From: Zancudomyces culisetae
Taxonomy: Eukaryota > Kickxellomycota > Harpellomycetes > Harpellales > Legeriomycetaceae
DNA: 44,084 bases
Assembly: GCA_001969505.1 (NCBI GenBank)
Contig: LSSK01000952.1
Span: 1-44,084 of the forward strand
Direction: 5' to 3'
The notes beneath the pieces were generated by a model that was not told where the DNA came from, made no database searches, and saw nothing but the letters and a program-made list of their open reading frames with translations. Below are positions 1-10,435 of this stretch, piece after piece. The stretch's first letter is position 1. Each line of letters begins with the position of its first letter. A program made the position numbers and the translations under genes.

Positions 1-492
1 GAGAAAGGGGGGAAGGGAGAGCGTGTGTGGGGTTTTGTACAAAATACTCTTTATTTTTGTTTTTCTACCATTTTCATCATCATCATCAACATCACCATCA
101 TTGTCATGATATAATTCTACATTTTCTACAAACATTACCACTACACTGGACATATTTTATCTTGCCCCTCCTTTTTTATATATCGTAAATATTACTCAAA
201 AGTAAGAGAAGAAAAAAGAATAAATATATATATATTTCTTCTAAACATCAAGTAATATTACTATTTACAATCTAGAAAATTTTTATTAAATAAACTCGTG
301 ATGTACATAAATACAAATACAAATACAAGTAAAATGTATACATATGTGTGAACGTGTGTGTGTGTGTCTAGGAAGGGGGAAGGAATGAAACGTGGATACT
401 TTGAACATTTTCTAAACAATTTTTTGTATATTGATTGACAAAATAATCACCACCATAATATCATCCTCCATTGATATATATATATAGCTTTT

Positions 493-544
493 ACATCACC
501 ATCACCATCACCATTATTACTATTATTATTATTATTATTATTAT
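493..544. repeat. CATCAC/TAT triplet microsatellite
   Basis: Tandem CATCAC units (about 494-513) run directly into an eight-unit TAT array (521-544). It lies in the 3' flank of the Mlp1/TPR gene and is a likely length-variable locus. Confidence 0.85.
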
Positions 545-702
545 AACTATCTTTTTTTTGTTTAGCTTGAAAACAAGTATTGGTGTATACAATCAAAACC
601 ACAACTCTAAAAGACAAATAAACAAACCATACTCTATTTAGTTTATAACTTGGTTGTTGATTATTCCTAAAAATGACACCACACTTTTTTTTTTGTTTGC
701 TC

Positions 703-722
703 GTTTGTTTGTTTGTTTGTTT
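703..722. repeat. GTTT tetranucleotide array
   Basis: Five perfect GTTT units, with imperfect GTTT-like copies on both sides (about 690-735). Confidence 0.85.
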
Positions 723-894
723 ACTTGTTTTGATATACTTTGATTGTTTACTCGAATTCTCGCCATATTTTTGGAAAAAGACCATTTAAAAATATAAAAA
801 GACCATTTTATTAACAATAAAAAGTAATAATGATATGGTGAATCAATTAATATATATCACTAGTAAAAATAATAAACTAAAAAAAAAATAAAGT

Positions 895-3800
895 TTATGA
901 TGGTTTCATACGTTTCAATGAGTTAGGTCCAACCTTCTCACCATCATCACCACCATTATTACTGTTATTAGTACCAGTACCAGTACCAGTACTAGCACCA
1001 GCGCCAGCAACAGTATTATTATTGGCATTATTGGTATTACCAAAAATAGCAAGAGATGATGGTGCTAATGTTGATGTTGATGCTGATGCTGATGATGACG
1101 CGAAGGCTGACTGAACAGCACTCAAAGATAGAGGAGCACTGGCAGTAGAAGCAGTAGAAGCAGTGCCCTTTTGGAACTCCTGGATTCGTTTGTTTAGATT
1201 TTGAATCTGGCTATCCTTCAACCCCATCTTTAGCTTGTACCGCATCTCAAGTTCCCTTTCAATTTTTTCTTTTTCTTTTTGCAAATCAATGGCACCACCA
1301 CTACCACCACTTGCAGATGCATTCTTTGCCGCAATTTGTTGTTGTAACTGCTGTAGCTGTTGTTCTAGCTCGTTTATCCTGGACTGCAACTTTTCAATCT
1401 GTAGTTTATGATTGATGTTCAATTTGTTGACATTGCTTAGCGCAGTTACTTTAAGCTTTTCGTATAGCTGCTTGCTCTTGGACACAGTGGCAGAGTATTC
1501 AGCAATTTCTTTTTGCCACATATCTTGGGAGTTTTTGTATTCTGTTTGTAGTTGACTGTACTTTTCTTTATATTCATCACTCGCAGCTACTGGTGGTCCA
1601 GATAGTTCAGTGTCAGATATGGCATCTGTTTGTACACATTCTTCAACTGTTGGTACTGCTGTTAATTCATCTGTTTGAACAAATGAATCGACTTTTAGTT
1701 TGGCCACGTTTTCCATAGTTATATCAACATCAGCATTTGTATTTGTATTTATGTTTGTATTAGCATTAGCATTTCCTTCTCCAGCTAATGTAGACAATTT
1801 TACTTGTTCAAGAGCACTGGTAACACTAGAAAGCTCAGTTTGCAAAGCCGAAACTTGTACTTTCAACGTTTCATTTTCGTTCTTACAAATCGAATAGGTC
1901 TGGTTAAGGTCAACAAGTTGCGATTTCAACTGTTCAAGCTCAGCAGCAGTATTACTCGCATGCTCTGCATCATTAGCACTGCTTTCCACCGGAGTTATCA
2001 TTGTCTTGAGCTCGTTAATCTCATTGGACAATTCCTGAATCTTTTCGGATCTCATCTTGAGTTTCTCCAAACTCTGGTTTCGCAACGTATCAAACCGCTG
2101 CTTCCAAGTCGTCCCTTGCTCTCTAAGCTTTTCCTGTAACAGTGCAACAGCTTGAGAGTTGTTCTCGTTTGACTCTGCAAGTTTTGCGTTCGTCTCGTTG
2201 AGTTGGCTGGTTTGGCTCGCTATCACTGCATTTAGATTGGTAAGCTCTTGTGTTCGTTCAGTAAGGGCCTTGGTTAGATCAGCTACTTGCTGTTGCAATG
2301 ATTGATGCTCGTTGGGATCAATGCGATCATACTTGGCCAAAATGCTTTGGTTTCTCTTTTGCCACCGCTCGTTGGACTCGGTTAGCAGTGCAATTTCCTG
2401 GTTTTTGGCTTCTAGTTCTGCCATAAAGCTTGCATTCTTCAACTCAAATTGACTAATTGATGCTTTCGTTTTCTCCAACTGCTTTTCGATCTGTTCCAGC
2501 TTGCCTTTATATTCGGATAACTGCTGTCTAAGCAAAATGTTGCTTTCCTTTAACAACACTGCCTCATCTACTTTGGCTCTGTATTCGTTGTATGACACGC
2601 TCCTGGGCTGTTCTTCTCCTGCACCTCCGCTTCTGCTTCCTTCAGATGTTTTTGCCGATGAAAAACTCAGTAGCTCAGCTCGTGTCTGATCCAGTGCCCT
2701 CTGTGCTGTTTCCGCTACACTCTTCCATCGCTGAACTTCCAGCTCCAAAACCTGTGCCTTTGCCATATACACTTCTTTTTCTTGTCGCTGGAACGCTACC
2801 ACTTGTTTGATCTCCCTTTCACCACCTCCAACCCCACCGTCTTTATTGGGTTTGTCCACCTGGATTATCGACAACAGCGAATCGTTTTGCTGCGTCAGTT
2901 CAGTAATCCTGTTTTCCTGTTCTTGTTCTCTCGTCTTGAATACTTGCTCCTGCTTCTCCTTCTGTGCCTGCAAGACTTGATAATCCATCTTTAGTTGCTC
3001 ACTCAAGTTGCTCTGCTCCTGCATCTGCGTCTGTATATCCCGCATTTGCTTCTTCAACTCGTTTGCAACTTCAACCGCCCTTGAGTGTCTTCCAAGTTCC
3101 AGCTCATACCGCTCCAGCCGTTCCTGTGCAAGTTGTCGCTGCTGCTCAGCTTCTTCTGCCAGTCGTCTTTGTGCCTCGTCAAATTGTTGTTTGAGTCCGT
3201 TATGTTCAACTTTATACCTTTCCAGTTCGTCCTTTGCAGTTTTCAGCAATCGTTGGTGCTCTTCAACCTGTGCATCCTTTTCTACCAACTGCTTGTTTAC
3301 ATTTTCAAGCTGCTGTTTCAATTCGATTGTGTTTGTTTGCAAGCTATTGTTGGTTGCCTTTAAAATTTTTATGTTACCTTCAAGATCCTCCAATAGTTTT
3401 TGCAGTTGAACCACTCGCTGCTCATTGGTTTTGGCTCTACACTTCTCTGCTTCAAGCTCAGTTGTGTGCGCTTGAATCTGCTGCTTGATCACATACTCCA
3501 GATTTTTGATGCGTTCGGCGTCTGTCATGTTCTCTCCGAGTTGCACCAACCTCTGCACCTCTTGTTTTTCACTAGCCAATTGTTGTTTTAGCTTCTTCAA
3601 TTCCTCATCCAACTCCCTGTTACGTGCTTCAAGCTCGTCGCCAACTCCCAGCAGCTTGTTTACTTGTTCTGTGTATTCTCCCATTCTGCGAGCATAGTCT
3701 GCCTTGAGTGTTTTGCTTTCCTCCTCCAACACGTTCATCCGATTCGTCACTGAACTGTACCTAGTTTCCAGCTCCTCTTTCTTATTCTTCTCGCTCAACA

Positions 3801-6444
3801 GCAGCTGTTCCGTCAACTTGAGTCGATCAGTTGCCTCCTGTATTCGTTTCTCTGCTTGTTCGCGCAGTTCATCACGCATTCTGCTCGTGTTTTGCAAAAT
3901 CACGTTGATTCCCTCTCTTTCTTGCCTACCTCTCTCCATATCCTCCTGCCACTTGTGCTGCACTCTGTTCAACACCTCCTTTTCTACTTTTGCTGCTGCC
4001 ACTTCGCCCCGTAACTTGTCTATTTGTCCACGCATTTCCGCCTCGTTTTGCCGCAACTGGCTGTGCTGCCTCTCATACTCCTCAACTTGCATAACCAACC
4101 GCGTGTTTGTCTCCCTCAGCCGCTCAATCTCCCTTCCCCGTGCCGAAAAATCTGATTGAGTCTGTTCCAGTTGCTGCTGAACCACATCGTATCTTGCCGT
4201 CATGTGTGCCAACTTAACCCGGTCTTCAGAATTCTGCGCCCTCAACGCTGAGATTTCTCGTTCTTGCATCTGCCGTACTCCCTCTGTCTCCGCTTTGTAC
4301 CGCTCGTACTCTTGCTCTATTTCATCCTCATGAACGGCCTTTTCGTTGTCTTCTCTTGATTTATTCTCCATCATCTCCTTTGCTGCAATGCTTTGCTTTT
4401 CTGCCTCCAGCCGATCAATATGGTTGTTTAGCGACCTAATCTTTTCCGTAAGCTTTTCTATGGTCTGCTGCGCCGTTTTAATCGCCTGTGCTTCATCTTC
4501 CTCCCATTTCTGCATGTTTTCTTCTTGCTGCTGCTGAATTCTCTCGGCTAACTCTCTTGTTGCCCTAATCAGCCGTTGGTTCTGCGTTTGGAGTTCCGTT
4601 ATATCCTTAAATGTTATCAGCTTTTTGTTAATAACCTGCATAACCACATCTCTTTCTCTTTCCCTTTCCCCTTCACCTCTACCCTCGGTTCCTACTTCCA
4701 TTTCAGTTTCGGTTTCCGAATCTGTGTTTGTTTGTTCTCCGCTATCAATCATTCTCCCTTGTTTGGCTTCTTCAATCTCTCTTACTAACCGCCTCACCTG
4801 TCTTGCCAAGTCCTTGTTCTCCTGTTTCATCTCACGATTCTCCTTTAGTAAATATCGGTTTTTCTCAAGTTGCTGCCGCAACTCTTGCGTTTTCATTACC
4901 AACCTATTCCTCTCTCCCATTACTTTTTCCATTAGTTTCTTATCCTCTTCATGTACCTCCTTTTCGTGAACCTGGATCTTTCTCACCTCATCCAACTCTT
5001 GTTCAAGCTCTTGCACTATTTTTTCCAGCATCTGCCGCTGTCCCCGTTCGCGTGACACAGCATCTTCAAACTGCATATTTTCTATATACAATTGCGTTCG
5101 TGTTTTTTCTCCCGCTTTCATCGTCATTGAATCCCCCCCTATTCCCACCCCTGCCCCCTCTACATGCATCATCTCTTGTTGCTGTTTCTGTTGCTGTCTT
5201 TGTCCCTGCTTCCACTCTTGTAGCTCCTTTTGCGCCTCTTCTATTATCGCACTGGTTTTTTGTTGTTCCTCTACTCTTGCTTTTCCTATCTGTGTCACCA
5301 TATCCTCTAATTCCTTTAACCGTTTATTTCCTTCTTCAATTGCTTTCTCACACATCGCTACATAGTGTTTCTGCGCTCTCATTTCAGCCTTAAACTGCTC
5401 CTCTTTCTCTACACTTTCCCGCTTCAATTCTGCCAGTTCTCCACTTAGCTTTCGAATCTTTTCTTTATCCTTGTTTCTTTCCTCGCAATAATATTCTATT
5501 TCCTCTTTCTTGCTTTCAATTTCTCGTCGAGATTTTCCAAGCTTAATCTCTGCCTCTTCCTTTTCCTTGCTAGCCCTTCTGCTCTCTTCTATTTTGGCCT
5601 TCTGAAGCTCTTCTAACTCTTTATTCATCCTTTCCAGCTGCTTTTTAGCCGTCTCGAGCGCCTGTTTCTGTATCTGTTCTTTTATATCTGTTATACTCTG
5701 CGCACTCTTCAACTCTTCGATTTCTTGCTCCTTACCAATAAATTTGTGCTTTGTTTCTACCAGCTCCGCTTTGGTACTTTCCAAACCAACTTTCATCCCA
5801 TCCATCTCCTCCCGCTGTGCTGCTATCTGCTTCAGCATTTCATTTTTCGCCTTTTGCTCCTCCTCAATTTGCGCTTTAAGCCTTGAATTCTGCTGCTTAA
5901 TCATATGCAAATCCCCCTCTAATCCCTTTTGTACGCCTTCTAACTTTTCAGTTTCAGTCTGTTGATTCTTTATTACTTCCTTCAATGATACAACCTCTTC
6001 CCGACACTGATCCAATCTTCGTTTGAGAATTTTTTCTCGTGTCTCCGACTCATGCATCACTCCCTCCATCATCGCCTTTTCCAGTCTCCATTTAGCCTCA
6101 TTACTTTCTAGTCCCGACCCCGACCCTACCTCTGCACTCTCCTCCTCCTGATGATTCTTTTTCCCTACATTTTTCAGAATAAGTTTGCAAATCTTTGCCC
6201 ATATTTCTCCTGAAGCTTCGGTTACGTTTTCCTCAATAGAAGATTTGAAAATCTCAAATACTATTTCTGGAATCCCCGTTCTTTGCGAATATACTTGATT
6301 TTCCTCCAATGTATACCCTTGCACCTCATCCTCAATCACGCCTTTATCCTTTTCCGTGATTTTGTTCTGCAACCCTATCACCCTTATGCATTTCTCTGAC
6401 ATTTTACCACTATCAGTTTTTTTTCCTTTGTTTTTTTTTCCCAT
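895..6444 (-). CDS. MLP1: Mlp1/Mlp2/TPR-type nuclear-basket coiled-coil protein
   Basis: This single 5.5 kb exon encodes 1849 residues, which is the usual size of fungal Mlp1/TPR (about 1700-2100). Residues from about 120 to 1690 are almost unbroken heptad-like coiled coil rich in E, K, Q and L. Near residue 1290 an AVLLKESNILLRQQL segment matches the most conserved block of the TPR/MLP1/2 family, which has an L-[RK]-E-S-N-x-x-L-R core. The tail (about 1750-1849) is Ser/Thr/Ala/Gly/Asn-rich with TG and ASTAST repeats and ends in the basic LKRMKPS, consistent with a nuclear protein. The family lines the nuclear side of the pore and acts in mRNA export surveillance, spindle checkpoint and chromatin tethering. 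The first Met opens a basic MGKKNKGKK stretch; Met15 (MSEKCIRV) is an alternative start. Other long coiled-coil proteins cannot be excluded, but the conserved block makes TPR most likely. Confidence 0.85.
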   Translation of the reverse strand: MGKKNKGKKTDSGKMSEKCIRVIGLQNKITEKDKGVIEDEVQGYTLEENQVYSQRTGIPEIVFEIFKSSIEENVTEASGEIWAKICKLILKNVGKKNHQEEESAEVGSGSGLESNEAKWRLEKAMMEGVMHESETREKILKRRLDQCREEVVSLKEVIKNQQTETEKLEGVQKGLEGDLHMIKQQNSRLKAQIEEEQKAKNEMLKQIAAQREEMDGMKVGLESTKAELVETKHKFIGKEQEIEELKSAQSITDIKEQIQKQALETAKKQLERMNKELEELQKAKIEESRRASKEKEEAEIKLGKSRREIESKKEEIEYYCEERNKDKEKIRKLSGELAELKRESVEKEEQFKAEMRAQKHYVAMCEKAIEEGNKRLKELEDMVTQIGKARVEEQQKTSAIIEEAQKELQEWKQGQRQQQKQQQEMMHVEGAGVGIGGDSMTMKAGEKTRTQLYIENMQFEDAVSRERGQRQMLEKIVQELEQELDEVRKIQVHEKEVHEEDKKLMEKVMGERNRLVMKTQELRQQLEKNRYLLKENREMKQENKDLARQVRRLVREIEEAKQGRMIDSGEQTNTDSETETEMEVGTEGRGEGERERERDVVMQVINKKLITFKDITELQTQNQRLIRATRELAERIQQQQEENMQKWEEDEAQAIKTAQQTIEKLTEKIRSLNNHIDRLEAEKQSIAAKEMMENKSREDNEKAVHEDEIEQEYERYKAETEGVRQMQEREISALRAQNSEDRVKLAHMTARYDVVQQQLEQTQSDFSARGREIERLRETNTRLVMQVEEYERQHSQLRQNEAEMRGQIDKLRGEVAAAKVEKEVLNRVQHKWQEDMERGRQEREGINVILQNTSRMRDELREQAEKRIQEATDRLKLTEQLLLSEKNKKEELETRYSSVTNRMNVLEEESKTLKADYARRMGEYTEQVNKLLGVGDELEARNRELDEELKKLKQQLASEKQEVQRLVQLGENMTDAERIKNLEYVIKQQIQAHTTELEAEKCRAKTNEQRVVQLQKLLEDLEGNIKILKATNNSLQTNTIELKQQLENVNKQLVEKDAQVEEHQRLLKTAKDELERYKVEHNGLKQQFDEAQRRLAEEAEQQRQLAQERLERYELELGRHSRAVEVANELKKQMRDIQTQMQEQSNLSEQLKMDYQVLQAQKEKQEQVFKTREQEQENRITELTQQNDSLLSIIQVDKPNKDGGVGGGEREIKQVVAFQRQEKEVYMAKAQVLELEVQRWKSVAETAQRALDQTRAELLSFSSAKTSEGSRSGGAGEEQPRSVSYNEYRAKVDEAVLLKESNILLRQQLSEYKGKLEQIEKQLEKTKASISQFELKNASFMAELEAKNQEIALLTESNERWQKRNQSILAKYDRIDPNEHQSLQQQVADLTKALTERTQELTNLNAVIASQTSQLNETNAKLAESNENNSQAVALLQEKLREQGTTWKQRFDTLRNQSLEKLKMRSEKIQELSNEINELKTMITPVESSANDAEHASNTAAELEQLKSQLVDLNQTYSICKNENETLKVQVSALQTELSSVTSALEQVKLSTLAGEGNANANTNINTNTNADVDITMENVAKLKVDSFVQTDELTAVPTVEECVQTDAISDTELSGPPVAASDEYKEKYSQLQTEYKNSQDMWQKEIAEYSATVSKSKQLYEKLKVTALSNVNKLNINHKLQIEKLQSRINELEQQLQQLQQQIAAKNASASGGSGGAIDLQKEKEKIERELEMRYKLKMGLKDSQIQNLNKRIQEFQKGTASTASTASAPLSLSAVQSAFASSSASASTSTLAPSSLAIFGNTNNANNNTVAGAGASTGTGTGTNNSNNGGDDGEKVGPNSLKRMKPS

Positions 6445-7449
6445 GTATTTTCAGCAGTATCGTCAAGAGTAATTGATCCAAATTAAAAGAGATAAAGGTT
6501 CGCCTCCAATATCTAAATGTACTTGTATGAGTAAATGTTTGATATTAGCCAGAATAAATTTAAATTGATATTTTGTTTAATATTTTTCGTACCTTTTTGA
6601 GCAATTTTTTTTATAATTTTTATTAGCATTTTTATTGTTTGTTTTAAATATCAACAATATTTTCGAATTGAAACTCCCCCCCTCCCAGCAACCCCCGCAG
6701 TTCATCTTTAGATTCCTCAATTCACCCATAATCTTATCCAGGCAGTTCACTTTTTAGACTTGGAAAATTGTTTTTTTATTCGCGGGCTTTTATTTTTTAG
6801 CGCACATTTTTCGCGTAACTACACATTTCCACCACCAAACTCGAATTCAAAAAGTAAACCTACCCACTCAAAAAAGAAAATAATACCAAGCGTCAAATGC
6901 AGCTTTTGTCATAATATATTCACATTCAACTAAATCTTGAAATAGAGAAAATAGTGCTTTAGAGATACCATTACTTTTATACACAATGAACCTATTCTTA
7001 TAATGTATAAAAACACAGCCATTTATGCTTGGGTAACAAATACATTATATTTTTTTGTACCTCTTTCAGTCTTGTCTTTACCAACTATCAAACTGTGGTG
7101 CATATCTTGAGTACAAAAGTATTCACCTATTGCTTCTCATGTATACATCTACATTTGTAGGAGACTGTTACTCTAGACTACATCATCTTGTTCATTTTTC
7201 TTTTTAGATGTAATACCATCAACTGTAATACAAAATTGCATATTACAATAACAGCAAATACCAAAAAAATAAAAACGAAAAAATAAAAAAACGATACTAA
7301 TATCTATCTGCTCGTGATTTCCTCTTTCAATAGGATCATTATTTAAACTTTTTTTTTTCAACCATTTAACACTCCTATAATATTTTTACAACAATAATAC
7401 AATTTTTATCAACCATAAAATTGGTACCAATATAGTAAAGTCATATAAA
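6445..7449. other. Divergent promoter region, Mlp1/TPR and CYC2-like gene
   Basis: A 1 kb A/T-rich spacer lies between two divergently transcribed genes and probably holds both promoters. A short C-rich patch (6675-6703) interrupts long T and A runs. Short minus-strand frames, such as one at 7173-7361 of Lys, Phe and Cys runs, look like chance. Confidence 0.55.
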
Positions 7450-9086
7450 ATGATCAAGAGCGAATTGCGTTCACCGCAAAATTTAAAAAGTCTTTTGAGA
7501 AAACTTGATTTGGAAACTCGAAACCCGCTGCTTAAATCTGTTGGATTTAAGATCGCATTTCCAGCTTCAAGATTTAGTACGAATTCAGCCAGCCTTTCTG
7601 CAATAACCAAGAGAAATGGAACAGCAATAGTTTATTGGCACAACACAGAGATAAAAAACACAATTTTAGGACGTTTTAACAAATCTAAACATCCTACTAA
7701 AATCTCCTTACCTCAAAATGGCAATAAACGGTTGTTCTCGACACAGATTCACAATAATAGCGAAAGCCCAAACCCAAACCCAAACCCAAAAAATAAACAG
7801 AAAAAGCTTTTGTTTGGGCTAATTGGTGGTAGTATACTTATCTTGTCGGCATACATGCTGGTCTCTAAAGACATCCTTAAAAATTCCACCAAAACAGGTG
7901 AGTTTTCGCCGTTTAGCTTCAACAAATTTAAATTGCTCGATAGGAAAAAAGTGAATCATGACACCATTTTGCTTCGATTCGAGGCCAACGGAATGAAGAT
8001 GAGCTCAAATAATACAGTAAATCATATATGCGAACGGATCGTCGGTTTAGGGATTTGGTCAATTGATATCAAAGATCACTACATCCAAACCTTTCGAAGC
8101 TATACACCAATAGATAGTAATTTTGTGGGTTCTACAACCCATAATGCCTCCAACCTTGATACTAAAATCAATGGGTCGGCTGGGTTTCTTTCTAAATATC
8201 TTATTGCGGGTAAACAATTTGTAGACGGATTGAGAGCTAATAACAGTAGCGAGAGCACCCAAAAAGGATATTTTGATGTTATTGTAAAGCGCTATCCCGA
8301 TGGGAGTGTTAGTAAATTTATTCACAACCTGAAGCCTGGTGAATATGTGGAGATAAGAGGACCTAACTTGACGTTTCCGTACTACCCAAACACAAAGAAG
8401 CATATTGGAATGGTGAGTTCAATAATTGTTTTTTCTTTCTTTTTTTTCAACCTTCCACCTTCCACATTCTCTCTTCTTCTATTTTACAGGACTAATATCT
8501 GATCAGTTTCAAATTTCGATCACCTTATCTGAAAAATTATTAGCAAGCTATATCTCGCTGTTATCATGTTAAAATTTATTCGATAACTAACCCTGCTATG
8601 GTAATCTTATTTAATTTATAGATTGCTGGTGGCACAGGTATAGCCCCTATGTACCAGTTGCTAAAAAAACTACTTTTAGAAAAACCAAGAGATGAAATCC
8701 CCAAAATCACACTGATATATGCAAACAAATCGTTGCAGGATATACTTTTGCACGATCAGCTCAATAAGCTCAGAGAAGAGTTTCCAGAGCATCTTGACAT
8801 CCATTACGTCGTTGAAAATATATCCTCCCCTGCAGAAAACACGCTATTAAACAGCGATTACCGCAGCTTTGATCCTCATGAGCAGTTTGGATTGGGAATT
8901 ATCGGGAAAGATTTATTGGGGAAGTCATTACCGCCTGTAGATTCCAGTACTGTTGTGCTAGTCAGTGGACCTGACGGCATGATGGATCACATTTGTGGTA
9001 TGAAGCCCATTGATGGACAACAAGGGCCACTCTCTGGTATTTTAAAGGGCTTGGGTTATTCAAGCGAGATGGTATATAAAATGTAG
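7450..9086 (+). CDS. CYC2: Mitochondrial CYC2/cytochrome-b5-reductase-like FAD/NAD(P)H oxidoreductase
   Basis: Two exons, 7450-8412 and 8622-9086, are joined across a 209-nt intron (GTGAGT...TATAG, with CTAAC near 8586). They give 475 residues. The intron falls before the pyridine-nucleotide site, so the join reads HIGM-IAGGTGIAP. Domains: a long basic/Ser N-terminus compatible with mitochondrial import, one membrane segment at about 119-138, an FAD-binding fold with RSYTP (216-220), a PDGSVSKFIHNLKPGE block (about 283-298), the NAD(P)H motif GGTGIAP (324-330) and the C-terminal signature SGPDGMMDH...QGPLSGIL (from about 436). Typical Mcr1/Cbr1 enzymes have about 280-300 residues. The extended N-terminus, the insertion at about 222-268 and the SGPDG tail resemble yeast Cyc2, an inner-membrane flavoprotein needed for haem attachment to cytochrome c. 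An Mcr1-like role is the alternative. Confidence 0.8.
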
Positions 9087-9424
9087 AAGCAAGGAAGAGG
9101 TATTTTTATTTATTTCGTTTTTACGCCTTGCTCGTTTTATAAGCTGGAATGAACAAGAAATGGAATATCTAAAGTACTATTCAACTTGAATCCACAATAG
9201 GAGTTGATTATAGCTAGCTTTATTGTGTTAGAGAGTGTGTATCGCGTTTCATTTAGCGTAGTAGTAGCAACAAGAAAAACAATAAAATAGAGAGAGAAAG
9301 GTAAACATGAGCACTACAGCCATGTACATTGATTATCTGCCTGTACCTTGCCGACTATAATTTACAACCACTATGATTATTTACATTTTTATATATATTC
9401 TAAAGGAGGGGAGGAATACCTGTA
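9087..9424. other. Convergent 3' spacer, CYC2-like/ADE8
   Basis: The 338 bp between two converging stop codons should hold both 3' UTRs. AATAAA at about 9280 on the plus strand could serve the CYC2-like transcript. No gene is seen. Confidence 0.5.
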
Positions 9425-10015
9425 TTACCCCAACAATTGTTTGATAGCCAATGGTAAAAGCTGGTGCTCTGCCTGATGGATTCTGTTCTCCAAATCCTCA
9501 ATAGAATCTTCAGGTAGAATAGGAACCTCTCTGGCCAAGATCGGTTTTCCCTCATCGACGGCTGGAATCACATAATGCACCATCACGCCCGTCTTTGTTC
9601 GGTTTCCTGCTTTAAATTCGGCATATGCATTATCTATTGCGTTTGCACCCACAATATCACCTGGAAGTGAGGGGTGTAGATTTATGATTTTATTTACAAA
9701 TCTATTGACGAACGATTCTGATAAAATTAGCATCCATCCTGCCAGAACTATCAAATCAGGGTTTAAATCCGCAACATACTGTGCAAGTTCTTTATTAAAT
9801 GCTTCGCGATCTAGACCTCTATCTTTGAAGGATTTAAGGGTTTGCACATGTGTTGGAATTCCTGCATTCTTTGCTCTTTCTAGTCCATATGCATTCGACT
9901 TGTTCGAAATAACCCTAACAATTTCGGCATCAACTTCACCGCCTTTGATAAAGTCAATGATTGCCTGGAGATTTGACCCATTTCCAGAAATCATTACCAC
10001 TATTTTTTTTGTCAT
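9425..10015 (-). CDS. ADE8: Phosphoribosylglycinamide formyltransferase (GAR transformylase)
   Basis: An intronless gene for 196 residues, close to the usual 190-215 for stand-alone GAR transformylases (E. coli PurN, yeast Ade8). The enzyme transfers a formyl group from 10-formyl-tetrahydrofolate to GAR, the third step of de novo purine synthesis, in the cytosol. The N-terminus KIVVMISGNGSNLQAII is the nucleotide-binding start of the fold. The catalytic trio is present: Asn112 and His114 in INLHPSLPG, and Asp154 in PAVDEGKPI, matching E. coli N106/H108/D144. The protein is a single domain, as in fungi and bacteria, not the trifunctional animal form. It converges on the CYC2-like gene and lies head-to-tail downstream of the MFS gene. 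Confidence 0.96.
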   Translation of the reverse strand: MTKKIVVMISGNGSNLQAIIDFIKGGEVDAEIVRVISNKSNAYGLERAKNAGIPTHVQTLKSFKDRGLDREAFNKELAQYVADLNPDLIVLAGWMLILSESFVNRFVNKIINLHPSLPGDIVGANAIDNAYAEFKAGNRTKTGVMVHYVIPAVDEGKPILAREVPILPEDSIEDLENRIHQAEHQLLPLAIKQLLG

Positions 10016-10435
10016 TCTCTTTTCCTGCCCTTTAAAGTTGTATTGATATAAAATGTTTTAAAAAAAAATTTAAAAACTAGGTTCAGGTTGATATGACCTA
10101 TTTTATCAGTATCATGTAAAAATTTCGAAAATCAATGTTTTCTTTCGACAAGCAAATGAACTCGGATCGACAATCAATAGCACAAAAATTAATTGAACAA
10201 GGAAATTCAACTTTAAAGTTACAACTATGCGAACTCTATTCCGTTAATGAATAACTCATTTTTTCTTGTAATTTTTTACTAGTGAAAAGCGAGTTGGGAA
10301 CAGAAAAAGTTTTTCTTTTTTCTTTTTTTACTTGATTTTAAATAATCAGTTTATGAAAATAATGACGCATATATCTGTCCAATATTGTAAATAGTAACAT
10401 GATATATCTATATTGCAAAAAATAACTAAATCTAT
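10016..10435. other. ADE8 promoter / MFS gene 3' spacer
   Basis: A 420-bp A/T-rich spacer between two minus-strand genes. It must hold the ADE8 promoter and the 3' UTR of the transporter. No gene or clear regulatory motif was recognised. Confidence 0.5.

Larger units (their letters stand above)
1..894. other. 3' flank of the Mlp1/TPR gene, low complexity
   Basis: No convincing gene is visible. The stretch is A/T-rich with simple repeats: CAT/CAC triplets near 70-100 and 493-513, an alternating TA run near 225-232, a TAT triplet array and a GTTT array. A 112-codon minus-strand reading frame at 447-785 is made almost entirely of translated repeats (Asn and Gly-Asp runs, Lys/Gln-rich stretches) and is not counted as a gene. 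Confidence 0.6.

Noticed and set aside
447-785. 112-codon minus-strand frame next to the Mlp1/TPR stop
   Set aside because: It is almost entirely translated microsatellite (Asn run, Gly-Asp run, Lys/Gln/Ser repeats) with no conserved segment.
1700-5965. Many plus-strand frames opposite the Mlp1/TPR gene
   Set aside because: They are antisense shadows of a long coiled-coil coding sequence, rich in Ser/Leu/Phe/Cys as expected from reversed Glu/Lys/Gln codons.
7769-7792. CCCAAA repeats resembling telomere-like units
   Set aside because: They are in frame within the CYC2-like gene, coding an Asn-Pro repeat, and are too few to be an interstitial telomere tract.
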